DNA of 64,000 bases from Banduia mediterranea (GTDB lineage: Bacteria > Pseudomonadota > Gammaproteobacteria > Nevskiales > Nevskiaceae), in assembly GCF_031846245.1 (NCBI RefSeq), contig NZ_JAVRIC010000001.1:230288-294287 (forward strand), written 5' to 3'. This document shows, one piece after another, positions 7,749-16,102 of the stretch. The stretch's first letter is position 1; each line of letters begins with the position of its first letter. The notes beneath the pieces were generated by a model that was not told where the DNA came from, searched no databases, and worked only from the letters and a program-made list of their open reading frames with translations. Position numbers and translations under genes: made by a program.

Positions 7749-9740
7749 GTGAACTATCTGGTGACCGGGGGAACGGGATTCATCGGGCGTTTTCTGATTG
7801 CACGATTGCTGCAGCGTGAAGGCGCCCAGGTGCACGTGCTGGTCCGGGAAGGCTCCACTGCCAAGTTCGACGGGCTTGTCGAACGCTTCCCGGAACAGGC
7901 CAAGCAACTGCATTCCGTGCATGGCGACGTGACGCAGGACGGGCTGATGGCGGCCGCCGCGCGCCGGAAGCTGGTCGGCAAGATCGATCACGTGTTTCAC
8001 TTGGCGGCCGTGTACGACATGAACATGGACGACGCCACGGCCGATCGCGTCAACAACGAGGGCACGCGCAAGCTCGTGAACTTCGTCAACGGCCTGGGCG
8101 GCAATGTTCGCCTGCATCATGTGTCCAGCATCGCCGTGGCCGGCGGCGGTTACGTGGGTCGTTTCAGCGAGGCAATGTTCGACGAGGGTCAGGATCTCGA
8201 CCATCCGTACTTCCGCACCAAGTTCCAATCGGAAAAGATCGTTCGCGAAGAATCCAGTGTGCCGTTCCGGGTGTACCGGCCCGGCACCGTCGTCGGTTCG
8301 TCCGAAACCGGCGAGATGGACAAGGTCGACGGCCCTTACTACTTCTTCAAGACGATCCAGCGCATCCGCGACGCAGTGCCGAAATGGCTGCCGCTGATGG
8401 GCGTGGAGGGCGGCCACGTTCCCGTGGTTCCGGTCGACTACGTGGCCGCGGCGATGGACGAACTCGCCCACCACGACGGCCTGGACGGGCAAAGCTTCCA
8501 CCTCGTGCAGCGCAATGCTCCGACCGTGGGTGATCTCATTCAGTTGCTGCTCGAAGCCGCACATGGCCCCGAGATCACCAGAAACGTGGACCTGCCGCCG
8601 CTGAGCCTGCCGCGCAGCGTGCGCCGGGTTTCGCGCTCCGTGACAAGCCGGCTGCCGATCGACATCGAACGCACGGTATCCAAGACCATCGGCATTCCGG
8701 TTTCGGTGCTGGGCTACATCAACAATCGCGCGATCTTCGACGATCGCAAGACACGGGCTGCGCTCAAGGGCAGTGGCATCAAATGCCCAGAGTTCCACGA
8801 CTATGTGGAACGCCTGTGGCACTACTGGGAAGCGCATCTGGATACACATGTGCGTCTGCCGCCGGAACTGTCGCGCAAGGTCGCCGGCAAGGTTGTGCTG
8901 ATTACCGGCGCATCCAGCGGCATCGGCTTCACCACCGCCAAGAAACTGGCGGCCGCCGGCGCGCGCGTGATCATGGTGGCGCGCAAGCCGACCAAGCTGG
9001 AGGAGGCGCGCCAGACGCTGCTCAACTTCGGCAGCGAGGTCTATGCCTATCCCTGCGACTTGGCGGACATGGACGCCGTGGACCAGCTCGGGAAGCAGGT
9101 ACTCAAGGATTTCGGCCACGTCGACATCCTGATCAACAACGCCGGTCGTTCGATCCGTCGTGCGGTTGCCGAGTCCTATGACCGCTTCCATGATTTCGAG
9201 CGCACCATGGAGCTCAACTACTACGGCGCGGTACGGATGATCATGGCGCTGCTGCCGACGATGTCGAAGCGGCGTCAGGGACACATCATCAACATCTCGT
9301 CGATCGGAGTGCTCGCCAACGCCGCCCGCTTCTCGGCGTATGTTGCCAGCAAGGCAGCACTGGATGCGTTCACGCGCTGCCTGTCGGCCGAAATCCGCAG
9401 GAGCAACATCCACACCACCGCGATCTACATGCCGCTGGTGCGCACACCCATGATCGCGCCGACCAGGATCTACGACTACGTGCCAACCTGGTCGCCGGAC
9501 GACGCCGCCGACACCGTGATGCGCGCGATCATCAAGCGGCCGAAGTCGATCGCCACGCCGCTGGGCACGGCAGCGGCGCTGAGCTACGCGATGTGGCCCA
9601 AGATCAACGACTACGTGCTGTCCAAGGGCTTCCAGCTGTTTCCGTCCTCGAGCGCTGCCAAGAGAGGGCGCAAAGGCCGCGAAAAGCCGACGCTGGAACA
9701 GGTGGTGTTCGCCAATCTGTTCAAGGGCGAGCACTGGTAA
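7749..9740 (+). CDS. Two-domain fatty acyl-CoA/acyl-ACP reductase (alcohol-forming)
   Basis: The 663-residue protein fuses two SDR domains. Residues 1-370 are an extended-type reductase (TGGTGFIGRFL at 6-16; VDHVFHLAAVYDMNM-type segment; HPYFRTKFQSEK as the YxxxK site; YRPGTVVGSSETGEMDKVDG). Residues 380-663 are a classical SDR (VVLITGASSGIG, LINNAGRSIRRA, INISSIGV, YVASK near 531, PLVRTPMIAPT). Length and motif order match the Marinobacter-type enzyme that reduces fatty acyl-CoA to fatty alcohol with NADPH, through an aldehyde. The product normally feeds wax esters; no wax synthase lies in this window. The broken SDR just upstream may belong to the same pathway. Confidence 0.9.
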   Translation: MNYLVTGGTGFIGRFLIARLLQREGAQVHVLVREGSTAKFDGLVERFPEQAKQLHSVHGDVTQDGLMAAAARRKLVGKIDHVFHLAAVYDMNMDDATADRVNNEGTRKLVNFVNGLGGNVRLHHVSSIAVAGGGYVGRFSEAMFDEGQDLDHPYFRTKFQSEKIVREESSVPFRVYRPGTVVGSSETGEMDKVDGPYYFFKTIQRIRDAVPKWLPLMGVEGGHVPVVPVDYVAAAMDELAHHDGLDGQSFHLVQRNAPTVGDLIQLLLEAAHGPEITRNVDLPPLSLPRSVRRVSRSVTSRLPIDIERTVSKTIGIPVSVLGYINNRAIFDDRKTRAALKGSGIKCPEFHDYVERLWHYWEAHLDTHVRLPPELSRKVAGKVVLITGASSGIGFTTAKKLAAAGARVIMVARKPTKLEEARQTLLNFGSEVYAYPCDLADMDAVDQLGKQVLKDFGHVDILINNAGRSIRRAVAESYDRFHDFERTMELNYYGAVRMIMALLPTMSKRRQGHIINISSIGVLANAARFSAYVASKAALDAFTRCLSAEIRRSNIHTTAIYMPLVRTPMIAPTRIYDYVPTWSPDDAADTVMRAIIKRPKSIATPLGTAAALSYAMWPKINDYVLSKGFQLFPSSSAAKRGRKGREKPTLEQVVFANLFKGEHW

Positions 9741-9776
9741 CCCAGGTCTCGATCTGCTTGGCAGGGACGCCGGGCC

Positions 9777-10529
9777 ATGAATTCACGACGCATCCGTCCG
9801 GCACTACTGATCGCGCTCGGCCTGCATGCCGCAGGCGTGATCGCCGGGCTCGGCATGCTGGACCATCGCGGCCGACCACATTCCATTCCGATACGGTTGG
9901 CACCGCCGGTCGTGGCCCTGCAGCTTTCGAACGAAATCGGGATTGAGCGGGCGCAGGGCTCCGCGCCCGCCACGCGGCAGGCGGGTCTGCGGCCGCTGGG
10001 CCTGCAGATGAGTCAGCGCCTCGGCGCCGCAGCGCAGGCACGAGCGGTCCGCGCGTCCTTCACTCTGGAAATGCGGAAATTACCGATGCGGACGACCGCC
10101 TCCGCGCCGATCGATCTCGCCAGGGCGGTGCTGGCGGACGCAGCCGACCTGGATGCCGAATGGCGGCAGATGCCGGCGCAGCACGATCCGCTGACAGGGC
10201 CGGAACCGCCGATCGGTGCTTCGACTCCCAACAAGCACGCGTTCTATTCGCGCGCCACGGCTCAACTGTTCAGGGTGAATCAGGACGTGCTGGAAGCGGT
10301 GGCCGCGGCCCGCGGCCGCAGCGGGCGCCACAGCACCGTGGAAGTGAGGCTCACAGTGAACCGGCAGGGGCGCGTGATCGATACGCGCGTGGTTCGCAGC
10401 AGCGGTTACGCCGATCTCGACCGGGCCGCTGTGGGAATGGTGCTTGCGGCGTCGCCGTTGCCGCGCATGTCCGAGGACATGACGCAGCAACGCGCCGAAT
10501 TCAATATCCCGATCATGGTCGTACGGTAA
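9777..10529 (+). CDS. TonB-family C-terminal domain protein
   Basis: The 250-residue protein has one N-terminal membrane helix (ALLIALGLHAAGVIAGLGML), a long linker, and a C-terminal domain from about residue 185 with VEVRLTVNRQGRVIDTRVV, SSGYADLDRAAVGMV and a final strand FNIPIMVV. This is the TonB C-terminal pattern, in which a periplasmic domain delivers proton-motive energy to outer-membrane receptors. The linker lacks the long Pro-Lys/Pro-Glu run of canonical TonB, so it may be a TonB-like specialist. It follows the acyl reductase by 36 bases and converges on DAHP synthase with only 6 bases between stops. Confidence 0.75.
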   Translation: MNSRRIRPALLIALGLHAAGVIAGLGMLDHRGRPHSIPIRLAPPVVALQLSNEIGIERAQGSAPATRQAGLRPLGLQMSQRLGAAAQARAVRASFTLEMRKLPMRTTASAPIDLARAVLADAADLDAEWRQMPAQHDPLTGPEPPIGASTPNKHAFYSRATAQLFRVNQDVLEAVAAARGRSGRHSTVEVRLTVNRQGRVIDTRVVRSSGYADLDRAAVGMVLAASPLPRMSEDMTQQRAEFNIPIMVVR

Positions 10530-10535
10530 GGCTTC

Positions 10536-11603
10536 TCAGGCGCTGGCGACGAGCCGCTCGCGCCGCTGCGCCACGGCGCCGGCCAGTTCGCGCAGGACTT
10601 GGGCGGTGTCCTCCCAGTGAATGCAGGCGTCGGTGACCGACTGACCGTAGACCGCGTCCGGCCCGATCTCCTGACGCCCTTCGACCAGATGACTTTCGAT
10701 CATCACGCCGATGATGCGCTGGTCGCCACCGGCGATCTGGTTGCCGATGTCCTGGGCCACGGCGAGCTGGCGCTTGTGCTGCTTCTGGCTGTTGGCGTGC
10801 GAGCAGTCGATCATCACCTGCTGCGGCAGGCCGGCCTTGGCCAAGGCCGCACAGCTGGCTTCCACGCTGGCGGCGTCGTAGTTGGTACCGCTGGAACCGC
10901 CGCGCAGGATCAGATGGCAATCGGCATTGCCGGCAGTTTCGAAGATTGCGACTTCCCCGGTCTGCGTCAGCGACAGGAAGCGGTGCGGACTGGACGCCGA
11001 CTGGCAGGCGTCGACGGCGACCTTGACGCTGCCGTCGGTCCCGTTCTTGAAGCCCACCGGACACGACAGACCCGAGGCCATTTCGCGATGCAGCTGCGAT
11101 TCCGTGGTGCGGGCGCCGATGGCGCCCCAGGCGACCAGATCCGCGAGGTACTGCGGCGTGAGAATATCGAGGTATTCCACACCGGCAGGCATGCCCTGTT
11201 CGGCGAGCGTCAGCAACAGGCTGCGCGCGGAGCGCAGCCCCTTGTCGATGTCGTAACTGTCGTTGAGATCGGGATCGTTGATCAGACCCTTCCAGCCGAC
11301 GGTGGTCCGCGGCTTCTCGAAATACACGCGCATCACGATCAGCAGGTTCTTCGAAAACTGCTGTTTGGCCGCAGACAGGCGCTGCGCGTATTCCTGCGCC
11401 GCGCGCGTGTCATGGATCGAACACGGCCCGACCACGACCAGCAGACGATCATCACGACCGGCCAGCACATCCTGGATCTGCGAGCGCGTCTCGGACACGG
11501 TCTGGGCGGCGCCGTCCGACAGCGGATACTCGGACTGCACCTGTGCCGGCATGGAGACCGGACGGATGGTCTTGATACGCAGGTTTTCGGTGACGCGTTT
11601 CAT
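10536..11603 (-). CDS. 3-deoxy-7-phosphoheptulonate (DAHP) synthase, class I
   Basis: The enzyme condenses phosphoenolpyruvate and erythrose-4-phosphate in the first step of the shikimate pathway. The 355-residue length and the motifs LLVVVGPCSIHD, VMRVYFEKPRTTVGWKG, WGAIGARTTESQLHRE, PVGFKNGTDG, LRGG and MIDCSHANS identify the AroF/G/H class. The isozyme, and hence which aromatic amino acid inhibits it, cannot be told by eye, so no symbol is given. The ATG at 11603 (MKRVTENLRIKTIRPV) matches the family start; the upstream in-frame extension is rejected. Confidence 0.95.
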   Translation of the reverse strand: MKRVTENLRIKTIRPVSMPAQVQSEYPLSDGAAQTVSETRSQIQDVLAGRDDRLLVVVGPCSIHDTRAAQEYAQRLSAAKQQFSKNLLIVMRVYFEKPRTTVGWKGLINDPDLNDSYDIDKGLRSARSLLLTLAEQGMPAGVEYLDILTPQYLADLVAWGAIGARTTESQLHREMASGLSCPVGFKNGTDGSVKVAVDACQSASSPHRFLSLTQTGEVAIFETAGNADCHLILRGGSSGTNYDAASVEASCAALAKAGLPQQVMIDCSHANSQKQHKRQLAVAQDIGNQIAGGDQRIIGVMIESHLVEGRQEIGPDAVYGQSVTDACIHWEDTAQVLRELAGAVAQRRERLVASA

Positions 11604-11739
11604 GGCAACAACCGCAGTAAGCACAAACGGGGGCGGGGATGCTATCAGAGCCCGCTGTGTCACGCAGCCGTAGCGGCGCACGGCCGCCGCTTTCGGCTAA
11701 TCTGCCGGACTTCGATTTCGGCGGCCTGGGGCAATACCG

Positions 11740-12699
11740 ATGTTTGGACGATTACGGGCAAGAATTCTGCTGTCGGCCGCACTGGGCCTGATCCCGCTGA
11801 GCGCGCAGGCGGACCGCTTCATGAACCTGCGCAACGAAGCGGCACTGGCGCGTGGATTCGGCTTGCCGGCGCTGGGGCGCGCACATCTGGCCGAGGACAA
11901 GGCCTGGATTCTGAGTGCCGATCTCAGCAACGAGTATCACGCCTCGCAGGACGGCGGCTCCGCCTTGCTGCTGGACGGCGAAACCGCGCGCTACGCGATC
12001 GAATACCGACGCCGTATCGGCGCCCGAATGGAACTCGGCGTGGAACTACCGCTGCTGCATCAGAGCGGCGGCTTCATGGATTCTGCGATCGAGAACTGGC
12101 ACGACTGGTTTTCGCTGCCCAATGGCGGGCGCGACGAAGCCGAGCAGGATCAGTACCGCTATCGCTATGTGGAATCCGGAGAGACCCTGCTCGATGTCAC
12201 CGATCGCGGCACGCGACTGGGCGAGGCGCGGCTGCTCGCGGCCTGGACGCTGGGTGCGGACACCGCCTTGCGTGGCGCAATCAAGCTGCCGACCGGTGAC
12301 GCCGACCGACTGTCCGGCAACGACGCCGTCGCGCTCTCGGCCTGGCTCGACCATGCCTGGCAGCGTGGCGCCTGGTCCGCCTATCTCTCGGGCGGCGGAC
12401 TCTATGCCGCGCAAGGCGAAGTGCTCCGCGAGCACCAACGCCGATGGGTCGCACTGGGCGGTGCCGGCCTGGGCTGGCAGGCTAGGCCGGCGTTGCGTTT
12501 TCTGGTCCAGCTCAACGCCCATTCGGCGCTCTACGAAAACGTGGAGGACGACGTCCTGCGCCGCGCCGGCTTGCAGCTCGGCATCGGTGCGGCGATCCGT
12601 CTGTCACCCGGAAGCGAGTTCCATATCGGGTTTCAGGAAGACCCGGTGGTCGCCAGTTCCCCGGATTTTTCGCTGCACTTCGCCCTGGCATTTGAGTAG
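11740..12699 (+). CDS. DUF3187-family outer-membrane beta-barrel protein
   Basis: The 319-residue protein has a signal peptide (ILLSAALGLIPLSAQA) and then FMNLRNEAALARGFGLPAL, close to the usual opening of DUF3187 proteins. Alternating amphipathic strands follow, with ELGVELPLLHQSGGFMDS, KLPTGDADRLSGN and a terminal aromatic-rich strand ending in Phe-Glu. These features suggest an outer-membrane barrel of unknown function. The conserved middle segment (FMDSAIENWHDWF) is typical of the family. No operon partner is close. Confidence 0.75.
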   Translation: MFGRLRARILLSAALGLIPLSAQADRFMNLRNEAALARGFGLPALGRAHLAEDKAWILSADLSNEYHASQDGGSALLLDGETARYAIEYRRRIGARMELGVELPLLHQSGGFMDSAIENWHDWFSLPNGGRDEAEQDQYRYRYVESGETLLDVTDRGTRLGEARLLAAWTLGADTALRGAIKLPTGDADRLSGNDAVALSAWLDHAWQRGAWSAYLSGGGLYAAQGEVLREHQRRWVALGGAGLGWQARPALRFLVQLNAHSALYENVEDDVLRRAGLQLGIGAAIRLSPGSEFHIGFQEDPVVASSPDFSLHFALAFE

Positions 12700-12762
12700 C
12701 AGCACTGCCCGGCCATCGAATTTATTGATGGTTGAGTTTAGGGATTTTGCTACCATCGGAGC

Positions 12763-13674
12763 GTGAAACTCTCCCTGGACGCACTGCGCACGCTGGAGGC
12801 GATTGTCGAATACGGCAGCTTCGCCGGTGCCGCCGGTGCCCTGCATCGCGTGCCGTCGGCGCTGACCTACACCATCCAGAAGCTTGAAGCCGACCTGGGC
12901 GTGCGCCTGTTCGAACGCAGCGGCCGGCGTGCCGAACCGACTGCGGTTGGCCGAGCGCTGGTCGAGGAGGCGCGCGGACTGCTGCGCCAGGCCGAACGCG
13001 TGGAAAGCCGCATCAAACGCCTGTCCGAAGGCTGGGAGGCGGAGCTGGCGGTCGCCGTCGATGGCCTGGTACCGATGGAATGGCTGTTTCCGATGGTCGA
13101 GGACTTCGATCGACATGGCGCCAGCACTCGACTGCGACTGATGCAGGAGTTGATCGGCGGGCCCTGGGATGCGCTGATCGACCGCCGTGTCGACGTCGCA
13201 GTGGCGGCCGGCGAGACCCCATCGGGCTACGGACTGACCAGCCGTGTCATCGGCGAGATCGAGTGGGTTTACGTGCTGGCCGCGAAGCATGTGCTCGCCG
13301 ACGCCGAGGAACCGCTGACCGAAAGCGTCCTGCTCGAACATCGAGCGGTGGTGGTGGCCGACAGTTCGCGCCGGCTCAGTGTCGGCACCAGCGGCGTTCA
13401 CCCGGGGCAACCGACACTGACGGTGTCCACGCTGGAACACAAGATTGCCGCCCAGATTCGCGGACTCGGTGGCGGCTTTCTGCCGCTTCACCTGGCGCGG
13501 GCGCATATCGAAGCCGGCCGGCTTCGACACAAGGCAGTGGAGACTCCGCGCGAACCACTGACCTTGCGCGTGGCCTGGCGCGACAGCGAGGCCGGGCGCG
13601 GCGTGCAGTGGATTCGCGAATGGCTATTGCATTCGGGCGACCTCTGTTCGAGGTTGCGCGAATTCTCAAGTTGA
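12763..13674 (+). CDS. LysR-family transcriptional regulator
   Basis: The 303-residue protein has the N-terminal LysR winged helix (LRTLEAIVEYGSFAGAAGAL, then LTYTIQKLEADLGVRLFER) and a periplasmic-binding-like effector domain (VDVAVAAGETPSG, GLGGGFLPLHLA). It starts with GTG at 12763. A possible promoter, TTGATG (12725) with TGCTAC 17 bp away, lies upstream. It ends 60 bases before the ZnuD-like receptor on the same strand, but that gene has its own promoter. Its target is unknown. Confidence 0.85.
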   Translation: MKLSLDALRTLEAIVEYGSFAGAAGALHRVPSALTYTIQKLEADLGVRLFERSGRRAEPTAVGRALVEEARGLLRQAERVESRIKRLSEGWEAELAVAVDGLVPMEWLFPMVEDFDRHGASTRLRLMQELIGGPWDALIDRRVDVAVAAGETPSGYGLTSRVIGEIEWVYVLAAKHVLADAEEPLTESVLLEHRAVVVADSSRRLSVGTSGVHPGQPTLTVSTLEHKIAAQIRGLGGGFLPLHLARAHIEAGRLRHKAVETPREPLTLRVAWRDSEAGRGVQWIREWLLHSGDLCSRLREFSS

Positions 13675-13699
13675 TACGTTATAACATTATAGGCAAAAT
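13671..13699 (+). promoter_or_regulatory. Promoter with Zur-like operator before the receptor gene
   Basis: TTGATA (13671-13676) and CAAAAT (13694-13699) are spaced by 17 bp. The spacer is filled by CGTTATAACATTATAGG, an AT-rich imperfect palindrome with core TATAA-CA-TTATA. By eye it matches the gammaproteobacterial Zur box at about 12 of 17 positions. Repressor binding here would block RNA polymerase directly. The link to Zur is inference supported by the receptor type. Confidence 0.5.
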
Positions 13700-13734
13700 G
13701 CCTGCCTCACGATTTTCCCTCCGAGGACTGGCCC

Positions 13735-15900
13735 ATGCACCCGCGTCATTCAGCCGTTACCCTGGGTTTGCTGGCCGCGCTGAGCGCGGTCACGGCGAAC
13801 GCCCAATCAAACCCTGCGAACACGCCCACTTCTGACGCGGACGACACAACTCGCCTGGAAACGATCATCGTGGAGTCGGGCCCCTTCGGTGGCCGTGGCG
13901 GTGACGAACTGACGCGTCCGGTCGACGTGATTTACGGCGATGCCCTGGCCCGCAAGAACAAGGCAACGATCGGCGATCTGCTGTCGGAAGAACCCGGCGT
14001 GGCCAATTCGGGGTTCGGCCCCGGTGTGGGTCATCCCGTGATTCGCGGACAGAGCGGGCCGCGCGTTTCGATCCTGCAGAACGGCATCGGCAGCATGGAT
14101 GCGTCCTCGGTCAGCGCCGACCACGCGGTGGCGCTCGATCCCGGCGGCGCCGAACAGGTCGAGATCATCAAGGGGCCGGCCACACTGATCTACGGCAGCG
14201 GCGCGATCGGCGGCATCATCAATGTGGTCGACGACCGGCTCCCGGACGAAATCAGCCGTGGGCTGTCGGGTGCCGGGGACTTCTCGTTCGCCGACAACGC
14301 CGACGAACGCGACGGCAGCCTCAAGCTGGGCTATGGCACCGACGCCGTGCAGTTCAATGCCAGCTACGGCTACCGCCGCGCCGACGATTTCGAGATTCCC
14401 GGCTATGCCGATGCCGACGGCGAAGGCGAACGCGGCGTCCTCGAAAACAGCGATGTCGATACGCAAAGCGGCAGCGCTTCGGTGTCCTGGATCACGCCGA
14501 AGCATGTGCTCGGCTTCGCCGTCAGCCGCTTTGACACGCTGTATGGCGTGCCGGGGCACGAGCATGGCGACGATGAAGGCGACGAAGGCGTGACCGAGGA
14601 GGAAGGCAAGGGCACGCACATCGATCTCGACCAGACCCGCTACGACCTGCGCGGCGACTGGATCGAACCCTTCGCCGGCCTCGAGAAGATCAAGCTGCGT
14701 GCCGGCTACAACGACTACGAGCACGCCGAGATCGAGGGCAGCGGTGAAGTCGGGACCCTGTTCAAGAACAAGGCCTACGAGGCGCGCGTCGAACTTTTGC
14801 ACCTTGCCGTCGCCGGCTGGCACGGTGAAGTCGGTTCGCAGCTGTCGCACCGCGACTTCAAGGCGATCGGTGAGGAAGCCCTGGTGCCTCCGACGATCGC
14901 GCGCAACCTTGGCCTGTTCGTCGTCGAAGAACATCGGTTCGGCGACGGCCATCGCCTCGAACTCGGTGCGCGGGTCGAACGTGCCTCGGCGGAAGCGAAT
15001 GGCACCCAGCCGAACACCGACGCGACCCTGCCCGACCTCGATTTCACGCCCCTGAGCCTGTCCGCCGGCAGCGTGTTCGCCCTGGGCCACGACTATCACC
15101 TGCGCTTCAACCTGGCACGTTCGCAACGCGCGCCCACCACCGAGGAGCTCTATTCCTTCGGCGCGCATGAAGGCACCAAGGCCTACGAACGCGGTGATGT
15201 CGATCTCGATGTGGAAACCTCCAACAACGTGGAACTCAGTCTGGAGCGTCACCACGGACGATTTCGCAGCAGCGCCAGCGTCTACTACAACCGCATCGAC
15301 GACTATATCTACGAAAAGCCGGTGGATCTTGGCCTGAACGTGGACGGCTCCGGCACGGCATCCAGCGACGGCATCGCCGACCGGGTGGACGATGAAGGCC
15401 ATTTCGATCCGGACGGAGAGCTGGTGCTCTATGACTATGAGCAAAGCCGCGCCACGTTCTACGGCCTGGAAGCGCAAGCCGAATACGCGCTGCTGCAACA
15501 GGGTCCGTTCAAGCTCGACGGTCGAATCTTCTTCGACACTGTGCGTGGCGAACTCGACGGCGGCCGTGACCTGCCGCGCATCACACCCTCACGTCTTGGC
15601 GGCGGTCTGGATGCCTCGTTTCGCCAGTGGAGCGCCTCGCTGGCCCTGACTCATGTCGACGAACAGGATCGCGTGGCCGCGCTGGAGACCGAGACCGAGG
15701 GATACACGCTGCTGTCGGCCGACCTCGGTTACCGACTGCGCTATGGAACGGGAATGGCGACGTTCTATCTGCGCGGCCGCAATCTGCTCGACGAGGAAGC
15801 ACGTGAGCACACCTCGTTCCTGAAGGACTTGGCGCCGCTGACAGGACGTACCCTGATGGCCGGGGTTCGTTTCGAGTTCGCCGGCGTGCAAGGACTGTAA
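13735..15900 (+). CDS. TonB-dependent outer-membrane receptor, ZnuD-like (zinc/metal uptake)
   Basis: The 721-residue protein has a signal peptide (VTLGLLAALSAVTANAQ), a plug domain (ETIIVESGPFGG, SEEPGVANSGFGPG, PVIRGQSGPRVSILQNG, EIIKGPATLIYGSGAIGG) and a 22-strand-type barrel ending in FEF. A loop near residue 280 is dense in His, Asp and Glu (HEHGDDEGDEGVTEEE), as in ZnuD receptors that trap zinc. SFGAHEGTKAYERGD is a hallmark of this subfamily. Zur-regulated zinc import is therefore likely, with energy from a TonB protein such as the one at 9777. A hairpin terminator follows at 16035. Confidence 0.85.
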   Translation: MHPRHSAVTLGLLAALSAVTANAQSNPANTPTSDADDTTRLETIIVESGPFGGRGGDELTRPVDVIYGDALARKNKATIGDLLSEEPGVANSGFGPGVGHPVIRGQSGPRVSILQNGIGSMDASSVSADHAVALDPGGAEQVEIIKGPATLIYGSGAIGGIINVVDDRLPDEISRGLSGAGDFSFADNADERDGSLKLGYGTDAVQFNASYGYRRADDFEIPGYADADGEGERGVLENSDVDTQSGSASVSWITPKHVLGFAVSRFDTLYGVPGHEHGDDEGDEGVTEEEGKGTHIDLDQTRYDLRGDWIEPFAGLEKIKLRAGYNDYEHAEIEGSGEVGTLFKNKAYEARVELLHLAVAGWHGEVGSQLSHRDFKAIGEEALVPPTIARNLGLFVVEEHRFGDGHRLELGARVERASAEANGTQPNTDATLPDLDFTPLSLSAGSVFALGHDYHLRFNLARSQRAPTTEELYSFGAHEGTKAYERGDVDLDVETSNNVELSLERHHGRFRSSASVYYNRIDDYIYEKPVDLGLNVDGSGTASSDGIADRVDDEGHFDPDGELVLYDYEQSRATFYGLEAQAEYALLQQGPFKLDGRIFFDTVRGELDGGRDLPRITPSRLGGGLDASFRQWSASLALTHVDEQDRVAALETETEGYTLLSADLGYRLRYGTGMATFYLRGRNLLDEEAREHTSFLKDLAPLTGRTLMAGVRFEFAGVQGL

Positions 15901-16034
15901 GCTCCCCCACAACGAATGCCGGAGCCTGGCAGCGGCACCCCGAAGCGAAGCAGGCCAACCGGGCCCGCGCAGATTCCGACTCAAGTCTGCGGCTTGTCCG
16001 TCAATGGCGATACCGGGGCGGTATGCACGCAGAT

Positions 16035-16067
16035 AACAAGAAGGGCGCCAATGGCGCCCTTCTTGTT
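16035..16067. terminator. Bidirectional terminator hairpin
   Basis: A perfect 15-bp stem (AACAAGAAGGGCGCC and its complement) encloses the loop AAT. The A/T-rich outer stem gives U-rich tails both ways. It lies between the convergent receptor gene and the Big2 lipoprotein gene and probably ends both transcripts. Confidence 0.85.
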
Positions 16068-16102
16068 TCAAACCTGAAGCCGGAGATTAAGGCGTTTCCT
16101 CC

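Noticed and set aside
7731..9734. Long minus-strand open frame of about 670 codons opposite the acyl reductase
   Set aside because: It is His/Arg/Val-rich with no domain; the plus frame has complete SDR motifs. High GC creates such antisense frames.
13807..15498. Long minus-strand frame opposite the ZnuD-like receptor
   Set aside because: No recognisable protein; the plus frame has plug and barrel motifs with a signal peptide.
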